Notes: a model not told the origin generated them from the sequence alone. 5,644 bases of DNA from Terriglobales bacterium (GCA_030150795.1 JASLFF010000062.1:1-5644); one strand, 5' to 3'. Positions 1 through 5,313 are shown, numbered from the stretch's first letter. Made by a program: numbers and translations.

Positions 1-1
1 A

Positions 2-112
2 ATGTACGCTCCCATTGAGCTGCTGGAGCGGATACGCCTGATGCTGGTGAAAAAGCGCGGCCCCAAGCGCGGACAAGCGCCTGAGCCCGTGAGGATGCAG
101 GCGGCAAGTTAG
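2..112 (+). CDS. C-terminal end of a probable response regulator (receiver domain), partial
   Basis: The open frame enters from the left edge and ends at TAG (110-112), giving 36 visible residues that begin MYAPIELLERIRLML and continue into a basic tail, VKKRGPKRGQ. The pattern 'aromatic-x-P-x-E-L-L-x-R-I-R-x-x-L' resembles the last helix (alpha 5) of CheY-like receiver domains, which follows the conserved Lys-Pro; that Lys-Pro would lie just outside the window. The protein would then be a phosphoacceptor in two-component signalling, with no output domain after the receiver except a short basic tail of about 18 residues. No catalytic residue is visible, so the family call is inference from a short stretch. 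It is separated from the next gene by 191 bp containing a repeat and a promoter, so co-transcription with the ATPase gene is not required. Confidence 0.45.
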   Translation: MYAPIELLERIRLMLVKKRGPKRGQAPEPVRMQAAS

Positions 113-140
113 CATAAGTGACAATCTTATTGGGAATTAA

Positions 141-233
141 GCGGCGAGGCCCTTGCACGCCGAACCGGTCGCATCGGGAGCGAGAGAAATAGACCAGATG
201 ATCGACTCACCAGCGGTTTGGAGCGCAGCGACA
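141..233 (+). repeat. Dispersed intergenic repeat, copy A
   Basis: This stretch of 93 bp aligns end to end with 1130-1223 (94 bp). Both begin with GCGGCGAGGCC, continue with CTTGC..GCCGA.CC, are more divergent in the middle, and end in 21 identical bases (213-233 here; GCGGTTTGGAGCGCAGCGAC plus A). It lies between the response-regulator tail and the ATPase promoter. The pattern suits a short dispersed intergenic repeat. Copy number elsewhere cannot be seen. Confidence 0.6.
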
Positions 234-287
234 GAATAGGATGTCGCGCTTTGCCGCTGTTTGCCCCCGTTCTCTCAGTGCGCGGTC

Positions 288-304
288 TGGTAATATCGAC
301 TGAG
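288..304 (+). promoter_or_regulatory. Extended -10 promoter (TGgTAATAT) for the ABC ATPase gene
   Basis: TG at 288-289, one base, then TAATAT at 291-296 form an extended -10 element. A weak -35-like TTCTCT (270-275) sits 15 bp upstream, which is short; extended -10 promoters depend little on this box. Transcription would begin about 7 bases after the -10, at 303-304, that is at or next to the GTG start codon. The resulting message would be leaderless or nearly so, which agrees with the lack of a Shine-Dalgarno sequence before 304. Confidence 0.4.
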
Positions 305-1008
305 TGGCCCCGATCATCCAAGCTGACAACGTAACCAAGGTTTACCGCATCGGCAAAGTCGATGTGCCCGCGCTCAGAGGCGTAAGCTTCAGCGTGGAGA
401 AGGGCGAATTTGTCACCATCGTTGGCCCTTCGGGCAGCGGCAAATCTACCCTCTTCTATATTCTGGGCGGACTCACGCGGGCTACATCAGGCCGCGTGAC
501 CATTGATGGTGCGGATTTTGCACAGCTTTCTGACGCGCAACGCACGGAAATGCGCAAACAGAAGATAGGCTTCGTCTTCCAGAAATTCAACCTGCTGCCC
601 ACCCTTACCGCCAAAGGGAATATTGAAATTGCGCGCGAGATAGCCGGCAAGAACGGCGTGGACAAAAAATTGTTCGACCAGGTAACGCAGATGCTCGGGA
701 TTGCCGGGCGGCTCGACCACCGTCCGTCAGAGCTTTCCGGCGGCGAACAGCAGCGGGTCGCATTGGCGCGCGCCGTCGTAAATGGGCCGGCGCTGATCCT
801 GGCCGACGAACCTACGGGCAACCTGGATTCCCAGAACTCTGACATTGTGTTGAAGATGCTGCGTGACGCCAACAAACAATTCGGCCAAACCGTGCTGATG
901 ATCACCCACAATCCCGAGGCAGCCGAAATCGGCGACCGCATCATTCATATGCGCGATGGCCTGATCGTCAGCGAGCAGGAAGATCCGCAGTGGGCGGCAA
1001 GGCATTGA
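304..1008 (+). CDS. ABC transporter ATP-binding protein, LolD/MacB/FtsE-like
   Basis: This 234-residue ATPase has the complete nucleotide-binding set: Walker A GPSGSGKST (41-49), Q-loop Gln93 in FQKFNLLP, signature LSGGEQQRVA (144-153), Walker B LILADEP (164-170) with catalytic Glu169, D-loop NLDS (173-176) and H-loop His202. The pattern LADEPTGNLDS and the length are typical of the LolD/MacB group. These work at the inner membrane with FtsX-fold permeases in lipoprotein release, macrolide or peptide export, or envelope remodelling. The start is GTG at 304: an in-frame TGA directly precedes it and the N-terminus (IIQADNVTKVYRIG) has the expected length. There is no Shine-Dalgarno; a promoter immediately upstream suggests a very short leader. 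No permease gene follows (two tRNA genes do) and none is visible upstream, so its partner must be encoded elsewhere. The family is certain; substrate and exact subfamily are not. Confidence 0.93.
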   Translation: MAPIIQADNVTKVYRIGKVDVPALRGVSFSVEKGEFVTIVGPSGSGKSTLFYILGGLTRATSGRVTIDGADFAQLSDAQRTEMRKQKIGFVFQKFNLLPTLTAKGNIEIAREIAGKNGVDKKLFDQVTQMLGIAGRLDHRPSELSGGEQQRVALARAVVNGPALILADEPTGNLDSQNSDIVLKMLRDANKQFGQTVLMITHNPEAAEIGDRIIHMRDGLIVSEQEDPQWAARH

Positions 1009-1012
1009 TTTC

Positions 1013-1030
1013 GTCGCTGCGCTCCAACCC
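1013..1030 (-). repeat. Inverted copy of the repeat core
   Basis: GTCGCTGCGCTCCAA at 1013-1027 is the exact reverse complement of TTGGAGCGCAGCGAC at 218-232 and 1208-1222; agreement continues to 1030 with one mismatch. It begins 4 bp after the stop codon of the ATPase gene. With 1208-1222 it forms a 15-bp inverted pair about 180 bp apart. The rest of the longer repeat is not recognisable here, so this is only the core. The remaining sequence to 1129 holds a GC-rich imperfect hairpin (1086-1106) without a T-run, and no gene. Confidence 0.55.
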
Positions 1031-1129
1031 GCTTGCGATTTTCGTTTCGCGTCCAAATCTTTCTGCTCCTGACGCATACCGTTCGCCGCGCTAGCCGGGC
1101 TCGCGGTCCGGATCCATCAATGTGAACAC

Positions 1130-1223
1130 GCGGCGAGGCCGACTTGCGTGCCGAGCCGCCAGCTACGAGCGCAGAGCAATTCCGGGGGCTTCATACTGTG
1201 AGGCGGTTTGGAGCGCAGCGACA
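1130..1223 (+). repeat. Dispersed intergenic repeat, copy B
   Basis: This is the second copy of the element at 141-233 in the same orientation. It starts with GCGGCGAGGCC at 1130 and ends in the same 21 bases (1203-1223); 2 bp are inserted after the first 11 bases and the middle is diverged. It ends 7 bp before the -35 box of the tRNA promoter. The two direct copies bracket the ATPase gene about 0.99 kb apart. Confidence 0.6.
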
Positions 1224-1230
1224 TGACGAA

Positions 1231-1259
1231 TTGACCCTGATTTTTCATCACGTTATAAT
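1231..1259 (+). promoter_or_regulatory. Sigma-70 promoter of the tRNA-Gly/tRNA-Cys pair
   Basis: TTGACC (1231-1236) and a perfect TATAAT (1254-1259) are separated by 17 bp, the optimal spacing. Transcription should begin near 1266-1267, about 8 bases before the mature 5' end of tRNA-Gly. A strong promoter directly ahead of a tRNA gene is expected for stable-RNA transcription. No obvious promoter or terminator lies between the two tRNAs, so it probably serves both. Confidence 0.85.
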
Positions 1260-1274
1260 GTCTTCATCCTCTGA

Positions 1275-1349
1275 GCGGGAGTAACTCAGTGGTAGAGTGC
1301 GACCTTGCCAAGGTCGAAGTCGCGGGTTCAACTCCCGTCTCCCGCTCCA
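1275..1349 (+). tRNA. tRNA-Gly (anticodon GCC)
   Basis: The cloverleaf is complete: acceptor stem GCGGGAG (1275-1281) pairs with CTCCCGC (1339-1345), followed by discriminator T1346 and an encoded CCA (1347-1349). The anticodon stem CGACC/GGTCG (1300-1304/1312-1316) encloses the loop TTGCCAA, giving anticodon GCC at 1307-1309, which reads GGC and GGU glycine codons. The T-arm CGGGTTCAACTCCCG contains the standard GTTCAA. The length is 75 nt with CCA. It is probably transcribed with tRNA-Cys 77 bp downstream from the strong promoter at 1231-1259. Confidence 0.97.
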
Positions 1350-1426
1350 TGATTTTTCTCGCGGTTGCCCCACGCACCGGGAGGGTTTATGCTCTCAGGG
1401 CCAGCACAGGCGGGCATTCAATTCAG

Positions 1427-1501
1427 GGCGCGGTACCCAAGTGGTAAGGGAGAGGTCTGCAAAACCTTTATGCGTCGGTTCGATTCCGACCCGCGCCTCC
1501 A
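1427..1501 (+). tRNA. tRNA-Cys (anticodon GCA)
   Basis: Acceptor stem GGCGCGG (1427-1433) pairs with CCGCGCC (1491-1497), followed by discriminator T1498 and an encoded CCA (1499-1501). The anticodon loop CTGCAAA (1457-1463) gives GCA at 1459-1461; its stem includes one G-U pair. The T-arm GTCGG-TTCGATT-CCGAC is perfect. tRNA-Gly followed by tRNA-Cys is a common bacterial pairing; a third tRNA is sometimes present but I find no intact one between 1502 and 1659. Confidence 0.97.
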
Positions 1502-1609
1502 ACCAAGAATAGAACGTCCATCGAGCCAGCGGTTGATGGCGACGCGTAGCCAAGGCACGTCAACGCAACCCTGTCATTCAAGACTTTTAAAATAGCAACG
1601 TTTTACCAG

Positions 1610-1636
1610 CAAACTGACCGTGCTCGCGGTAGTTTG
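1610..1636. other. Stem-loop in the gap between tRNA-Cys and the tetR stop codon
   Basis: CAAACT-G-ACCG (1610-1620) pairs with CGGT-AGTTTG (1627-1636), a 10-bp stem with one bulged G and a 6-base loop. It lies between the converging tRNA operon and tetR gene, where transcription should end from both sides. Neither strand has a T-run directly after the stem, so it is not a classical intrinsic terminator. The rest of 1502-1659 shows no gene. Confidence 0.3.
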
Positions 1637-1659
1637 AGCAGACAGCAATTTCCCTCGGG

Positions 1660-2217
1660 CTATTTGCGCCGCAGGACTCCAATGTTTGCCACCAGCGCGT
1701 CGCAGATGGCCAGGCAGCTATCCACCATCTCGGCCTTCATCTGCCGGTCGCGCGTCACGATCAGCAGGTTGGCCGTGCCATGCACCAGAAGGAACAGCGC
1801 ATAGTAGCTGAGAACATAGTCCCGTGGCTCGCCGCCAAAGCGCGCGGCAAATTGTTCCAGCAGCCAAGCTTTAATCGGACGCGGCCGCTCCGGCCCCAGC
1901 AGTTCAGCCCAGGCCGGCCCCCACAGCAACTGGTATTCGTGCGGATGGCGGTCGGCAAAGTTCAGGAATCGGCGGTAGGAGTCTTCAATGGTCGCGGCTG
2001 AGGTGGTCCTGGCCGTGATCCGGGCCTGCACCATTTCAGCCAGCGCAAGCAGTAACGCTTCCTTATTACGAAAACGTTTGTAGACGGTGGTGGTGCTGGT
2101 TCCGGCGGCGCGTGCCACCGAGCGCAGCGTCAGGTTCTTGGCCCCACGGGTCCGCCAAAGCCTGTGCGCAGCTTGTACGATTCGGGCTTCCAAGTGCTCA
2201 TCAGCCAGTCGGGGCAT
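1660..2217 (-). CDS. TetR/AcrR-family transcriptional repressor
   Basis: This 185-residue regulator has an N-terminal TetR DNA-binding domain (about residues 8-55): LTLRSVARAAGTSTTTVYKRFRNKEALL is the helix-turn-helix with recognition helix near 41-49, including the typical Thr-Val-Tyr and the Phe-x-x-Lys-Glu-x-Leu that follows. The C-terminal half is a helical ligand-binding and dimerisation domain; SYYALFLLVHGTANLL (137-152) resembles the WHG-type TetR C-terminal family. I chose ATG at 2217 because AAGGGA lies 6 bases upstream and the domain begins right after. A GTG at 2244 in the same frame would add nine residues, but would lie in the control region. It diverges from the SRPBCC gene, and inverted repeats lie between them. 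That suggests autorepression and control of the neighbour; the ligand is unknown. Confidence 0.92.
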   Translation of the reverse strand: MPRLADEHLEARIVQAAHRLWRTRGAKNLTLRSVARAAGTSTTTVYKRFRNKEALLLALAEMVQARITARTTSAATIEDSYRRFLNFADRHPHEYQLLWGPAWAELLGPERPRPIKAWLLEQFAARFGGEPRDYVLSYYALFLLVHGTANLLIVTRDRQMKAEMVDSCLAICDALVANIGVLRRK

Positions 2218-2238
2218 GGAAATTCCCTTCGGAATAAC

Positions 2239-2278
2239 TTGCACATTGTTACACTAACACTGTACTATTAACAGTCAA
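2239..2278. promoter_or_regulatory. Divergent tetR/SRPBCC control region: overlapping promoters and operator-like inverted repeats
   Basis: Two inverted repeats abut: TGTTA-CAC-TAACA (2247-2259) and ACTGT-ACTATTA-ACAGT (2259-2275). On the plus strand TTGCAC (2239-2244) and TACTAT (2263-2268) with an 18-bp spacer form a plausible promoter for the SRPBCC gene. On the minus strand TTGACT (2278-2273) is a good -35 for tetR, with a weak -10 near 2255-2250. A TetR dimer on either palindrome would cover both promoters. The operator role is inference from symmetry and location. Confidence 0.5.
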
Positions 2279-2425
2279 TCCCCTGGTGTGGGTTGGCGCC
2301 CATGGCAGGGTTCTTTTTTGTCCTCCCGATCAGGTCGGAAGGGTTGTGCCGGTTGTTCCTCTTGGTTTTTCCTGCCCATTCAGTTCCTGTCCCTATCGTC
2401 AAATCTCTGTGAGGTAGTGGTAGTA

Positions 2426-2878
2426 ATGGAGTATCTGGAGTACACCGCCTTTACCAAGGCAAGCCCGTCCCTGGCATGGCAGATCTTTAGCGACTATCGT
2501 TTTTGGCCACGATTTTCCAATATCTATGGAGACATTTGCTGGAGCAAGGGGAAACCCTGGAAGCCAGGGAGCCGTCTTAGAATCGAAATTGTCCGCCCCA
2601 AAAAAGCCACCGTCGATCATGTGATCACCATTTGCTCCCCGGCGCGGCAAGTTGCCTGGATCGACCACGTGCTCGGCAATACCATGGAGCAGTGGGTAAC
2701 GTTTGAATCCCTTCCCGACGGCAGGACCCGGGTGCATACCTGGGCCGACATCACCAGTTCAGCGCCGTTTGTGACAATAAACTTCAGCGATTTTGTTCGC
2801 GAGTTTATCCGGCAATGGTATGACAGCTTTTGCGAGGCATGCGACCAACTGGCGGAAGGGCACGCGATTTGCGGCTGA
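2426..2878 (+). CDS. SRPBCC-family protein (START/polyketide cyclase-like fold)
   Basis: The 150-residue protein starts MEYLEYTAFTKASPSLAWQIFSDY, the first strand and helix of the SRPBCC ('helix-grip') fold. The sequence FWPRF (26-30), the GKPWKPGSRLRIEI strand pair (42-55), VDHVITICSPARQVAW (63-78), a Gln-Trp-Val-Thr-Phe strand (89-93) with the Asp-Gly turn, TRVHTWADI (101-109) and a long final helix (about 120-144) follow in the usual order. Members bind hydrophobic ligands in an internal cavity, and many have no known reaction. I chose ATG at 2426, with GAGGT 10 bases upstream. An open frame extends upstream to 2288, but its low-complexity residues do not match the fold. The leader of about 150 bases is long. 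The divergent TetR gene suggests ligand-responsive control; function is unknown. Confidence 0.85.
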   Translation: MEYLEYTAFTKASPSLAWQIFSDYRFWPRFSNIYGDICWSKGKPWKPGSRLRIEIVRPKKATVDHVITICSPARQVAWIDHVLGNTMEQWVTFESLPDGRTRVHTWADITSSAPFVTINFSDFVREFIRQWYDSFCEACDQLAEGHAICG

Positions 2879-2912
2879 ACCGGATTTGGAACAGCCAATA
2901 GGGAGTCACGGC

Positions 2913-2987
2913 CTAAGCGCGAAAAGGTCCATGAAAGAGAAAGTCTTTCACCACAAGGGCCGCGTATTTCTTTTCTCCATCAACGGC
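2913..2987 (-). pseudogene. Severed C-terminal tail of the binding-protein gene
   Basis: Read in the same frame directly after the TAA (2990-2988) of the binding-protein gene, 24 codons follow before TAG (2915-2913). The first 20 give AVDGEKKYAALVVKDFLFHG. Binding proteins of the OpuBC/OsmF family usually end with a segment of the form 'M-x-x-(L/M)-N-(Y)-x-V-D-G-x-x-x-x-x-x-V-x-x-F-L', and this stretch supplies the part after the Asn. The TAA falls where a Tyr is common, one base change from TAC or TAT. The gene therefore appears recently interrupted, or the base is miscalled. The family comparison is from memory. Confidence 0.6.
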
Positions 2988-3791
2988 TTAGTTCATGCGG
3001 CGCATATCGTCGGCGGTGATGCGTCCGCTCAGTTTTTGTAAAGCTCCCCCCACTTCCGGATGGCGGTCCAGCATTGCACGCCGCACGATCGGCACAGCGT
3101 CATATGGCGGAAAATAATGCCGGTCATCTTCAAGGACCACGAGATCAAGCGCGGCGATAAGACCGTCAGTATTTGAACCTGCCACAATATCGACCTGATT
3201 GTTCTGCAAAGCGCGATAGAGCAAGCCTAAATCCATGACGCGAGGCGTTTCGGCGAATTTGAAGCCGTATTTAGAGGCCAGCCCTTTGTAGCCATCGGGC
3301 CGCTCCAGGAACTCATAGCCCACGCCAAGACGCAGTTGCGAAGAAATGGCAGCAGCATCGGAAAGAGTTTTCAGGCGCAGGCGGCGCGCGTCATTACCGC
3401 GCATCACCATGGCAAAAGTGTTGTCGAAACCGAGCGAGGGCAAGACTTCCAGCCCGAACCGCCGCGCGTACAGATCTTTCACGGTGTTGAAGACTGCAGC
3501 ATGATCGGAAACCGGTTTTTCCTTGAGGATAGCGACCAGCGCCGTTCCTGTGTATTCAACATACATGTCAATGCGTCCGGCGAGCAGCGCCTGATGGCAG
3601 ATATAGGTCCCAGCAAGATAGAAGCGGCGGTCGATGGGCACGGATATGAAGCGCCCAAGATATTGCGCCAGCAGTTCGCCGAGGACCAGTTGCTCAGTGA
3701 AATTTTTTGAGCCCACGGTAAGGCCGGGACTGTTTGGCATGCATCCGGAAAGCAGGAGAGCAAGCGCGGAGAGAAAGCGGCGGCGGTCCAT
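2988..3791 (-). CDS. Quaternary-amine (glycine betaine/choline-type) ABC transporter substrate-binding lipoprotein, C-terminally truncated
   Basis: The 267-residue protein belongs to the OpuBC/OpuCC/OsmF(YehZ) group. Visible family landmarks are GSKNFTEQLVLGELLAQYL (27-45), CHQALLAGRIDMYVEYTGTAL (65-85), GFDNTFAMVM (121-130), EFLERPDGYKGL (160-171), MDLGLLYRALQNNQVDIV (186-203) and the TDG and YFPPYDAVPIVR segments (208-237). It delivers compatible solutes or related amines to the permease outside the inner membrane. The N-terminus, MDRRRFLSALALLLSGC, is a lipoprotein signal with lipobox LSGC (Cys17); RRRFL also resembles a Tat motif. ATG is 2 bp after the permease stop, so translational coupling is likely. 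The protein ends at ...ADDMRRMN at a TAA, while the following codons still encode the family's final segment, so about 20 residues are missing. Whether the short form folds is unknown; the ligand is inferred from the family. Confidence 0.9.
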   Translation of the reverse strand: MDRRRFLSALALLLSGCMPNSPGLTVGSKNFTEQLVLGELLAQYLGRFISVPIDRRFYLAGTYICHQALLAGRIDMYVEYTGTALVAILKEKPVSDHAAVFNTVKDLYARRFGLEVLPSLGFDNTFAMVMRGNDARRLRLKTLSDAAAISSQLRLGVGYEFLERPDGYKGLASKYGFKFAETPRVMDLGLLYRALQNNQVDIVAGSNTDGLIAALDLVVLEDDRHYFPPYDAVPIVRRAMLDRHPEVGGALQKLSGRITADDMRRMN

Positions 3792-3793
3792 TA

Positions 3794-4441
3794 TTAGTGT
3801 GTCCGTACCGGTCTCCGCACTAACGAGCGCTGGATCAGGCCGAGCACAAAGTCGGCAGAGAGCGCCATGAGCGCGGCGGGAATTGCCCCGGCAAGAATCA
3901 CATTGTTATCCACCATGGCGAGGCCGCGAAAAATAAATTCGCCCAGTCCGCCAGCGCCGATGGCGGCAGCGATCGTTGCAACACCCACGGTAATGACCGT
4001 CGCGGTGCGAATGCCGGCCACAATCACGTTGGAAGCCAGCGGCAACTCCACCTGCCAGAGCAATTGCCACGGCGTGAGTCCCATGGCAATGGCAGCTTCG
4101 CGCACCGGCCCGTCAACTCCGGCGATTCCGGTATAAGTATTGCGCACCACGGGAAGCAGCGCGTAGAGCGTGAGCGCCAGAATCGCCAGGCGATCAGCGC
4201 GCGCGCCGATCCACGGCACCGGAAGAAGCAGTCCGAAGAGCGCCAGGCTGGGAATGGTCTGCATGATGTTGTTCGCGCCCAGGACTAAAGTTTTCCAGGC
4301 CGGACGCCGGCTCAGCAAGATTCCCAGCGGCACGCCAATGGCGACGGCCAGCAGCATGGAGACGCCGACCAGCCACAAATGCTCGCCCGTGAGCGTAAGC
4401 ACTTCACGTTTGTGGGCGACAAAGAAATCTGGCAGCGACAT
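3794..4441 (-). CDS. Quaternary-amine ABC transporter permease (OpuCB/YehW-like)
   Basis: The 215-residue inner-membrane protein belongs to the binding-protein-dependent permease superfamily. Hydrophobic segments lie at about 22-44, 55-78, 84-100, 137-161 and 180-203. The cytoplasmic EAA loop, REAAIAMGLTPWQLLWQVELPLA (114-136), includes the conserved Glu-Ala-Ala and Gly121 that dock with the ATPase. NNIMQTIPSLALFGLLLP (57-74) and VGVATIAAAIGAGGLGEFIFRGL (152-174) are very characteristic of OpuB/OpuC/YehW-type permeases. The start ATG is 4 bp after the ATPase stop and the stop codon is 2 bp before the binding-protein start, so the three genes form one tight operon. Only one permease is present. 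Many Opu systems encode two, so this one may act as a homodimer or a second subunit may lie elsewhere. Confidence 0.93.
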   Translation of the reverse strand: MSLPDFFVAHKREVLTLTGEHLWLVGVSMLLAVAIGVPLGILLSRRPAWKTLVLGANNIMQTIPSLALFGLLLPVPWIGARADRLAILALTLYALLPVVRNTYTGIAGVDGPVREAAIAMGLTPWQLLWQVELPLASNVIVAGIRTATVITVGVATIAAAIGAGGLGEFIFRGLAMVDNNVILAGAIPAALMALSADFVLGLIQRSLVRRPVRTH

Positions 4442-4445
4442 GGCG

Positions 4446-5216
4446 CTAGGCTCCGGAGTTCAGGATTTGCTGCGTGGCCCGGAATGCGTTGACATACGGC
4501 TGTACAGAACCATCGAGAGAGCGCAGAAATTCAGCCGGCGAGAAAATGCCTTTGAGCTTGCCGGAATCCATGAGGGCTATACGGTCACCCAGCATCAGCG
4601 CTTCTGCGACGTCATGCGTGACAAAAACGATGGTTTTGCTCAGCGATTTTTTGAGTTCCAGGAATTCATGCTGCAACTCCGCGCGGGTAATGGGATCGAG
4701 CGCGCCAAAGGGTTCATCCATTAGCAGAATTGCAGGATCGGCGGCGAGTGCCCGCGCCAGGCCCACGCGTTGCCGCTGCCCGCCGGAAAGTTCGTCTGGA
4801 AATCGGCGAGCATATTGCTCGAACGGCAGTCCCACCAGATGCAATACTTCACGCACGCGTGCGGCAATCCGCGCAACGTCCCAGCGCTCCAGCCTGGGAA
4901 CCAGCGCGACATTCTCTTCAACGGTGTAATGCGGAAAGAGCCCTGCTTCCTGTATCGCGTAACCGATATGACGGCGAAGCTGAATCACGTCCCATTCAGC
5001 GGTGGAACGTCCATCAACCAGGATCTGGCCTTCACTTTGCGACAGAAGGCGGTTGATGAACTTGAGCGTTGTGGTCTTACCGGAACCGCTGCGGCCCAGC
5101 AGCATCAGCGTTTCACCATGATGGACCAAAAGATTGAGCCCAGAGATGAGTGTGCGGTTACCGTTGATCCGGTAGGTAACGTTGACGAATTCGATGGCTG
5201 CTTGAGGGTCGTTCAT
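4446..5216 (-). CDS. Quaternary-amine ABC transporter ATP-binding protein (OpuCA/YehX-like)
   Basis: This 256-residue ATPase powers the importer encoded by the next two genes. It has Walker A GRSGSGKTT (41-49), Q-loop Gln89 in YAIQEAGLFPHYTVEENV, signature LSGGQRQRVG (143-152), Walker B ILLMDEPFGALDP (163-175) with catalytic Glu168, and H-loop His201 in VFVTHDVAEAL. 'IGYAIQEAGLFPHYTVEENV' and 'EPFGALDPITRAELQ' are hallmarks of the glycine betaine/choline importer group. Unlike OpuCA or ProV it ends soon after the nucleotide-binding domain, without the C-terminal CBS pair that senses ionic strength, so osmotic gating through CBS domains is not expected. It is the first gene of the operon. The start ATG at 5216 lacks a clear Shine-Dalgarno, but MNDPQAAIEFVNVTYRI fits the family N-terminus. 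I see no convincing promoter upstream. Confidence 0.94.
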   Translation of the reverse strand: MNDPQAAIEFVNVTYRINGNRTLISGLNLLVHHGETLMLLGRSGSGKTTTLKFINRLLSQSEGQILVDGRSTAEWDVIQLRRHIGYAIQEAGLFPHYTVEENVALVPRLERWDVARIAARVREVLHLVGLPFEQYARRFPDELSGGQRQRVGLARALAADPAILLMDEPFGALDPITRAELQHEFLELKKSLSKTIVFVTHDVAEALMLGDRIALMDSGKLKGIFSPAEFLRSLDGSVQPYVNAFRATQQILNSGA

Positions 5217-5234
5217 CGCCAGCGGAAAGCGTAA

Positions 5235-5259
5235 CAGATTAGGGCAGATTTACGCAGAT
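5235..5259. repeat. Three CAGAT boxes at exact 10-bp spacing upstream of the opu-like operon
   Basis: CAGAT occurs at 5235-5239, 5245-5249 and 5255-5259, linked by TAGGG and TTACG. On the minus strand this reads as three phased ATCTG units 19-43 bp ahead of the ATPase start codon. GCAGATTTACGCAGATGAA looks like a type of short tandem motif I associate with intergenic regions of several soil phyla. It may be a dispersed repeat remnant, or sites on one face of the helix. The role is unknown. Confidence 0.4.
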
Positions 5260-5313
5260 GAACGAGGATCGCGCCACGGACATCATGACAGCCATAGCGG
5301 GTCAGCAATGAGC

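Noticed and set aside
127..321. Minus-strand open frame of 64 codons over the first repeat and the ATPase start
   Set aside because: It is made of repeat sequence and the opposite strand of a promoter; composition is Arg/Ser-rich and has no family signal.
727..1077. Minus-strand frames opposite the ABC ATPase
   Set aside because: They are antisense shadows of a clearly conserved gene and contain no recognisable motif.
1505..1590. tRNA-like fragment after tRNA-Cys (TAGCCAAG followed by GGCACG)
   Set aside because: It recalls a D-arm, but no acceptor stem, anticodon stem or T-arm can be paired, so I do not call a third tRNA or a relic.
1297..1595. Two plus-strand frames running through the tRNA genes
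   Set aside because: Both span the tRNA genes; translation of stable-RNA sequence has no support.
2288..2425. Upstream extension of the SRPBCC frame from GTG 2288
   Set aside because: The extra 46 residues are low-quality (Ser/Gly/Cys-rich, no fold match), lie over the leader, and an internal ATG with GAGGT upstream starts exactly at the domain.
2932..2950. TGAAAGA-GAAAG-TCTTTCA hairpin as a terminator of the SRPBCC gene
   Set aside because: It is AT-rich, has no T-run behind it, and coincides with the surviving coding tail of the opposite gene, which explains the sequence.
3336..4929. Long plus-strand frames opposite the transporter operon (for example 4170-4724 and 4474-4929)
   Set aside because: They are antisense to three strongly conserved genes, have no homology that I recognise, and arise from the codon bias of the real strand.
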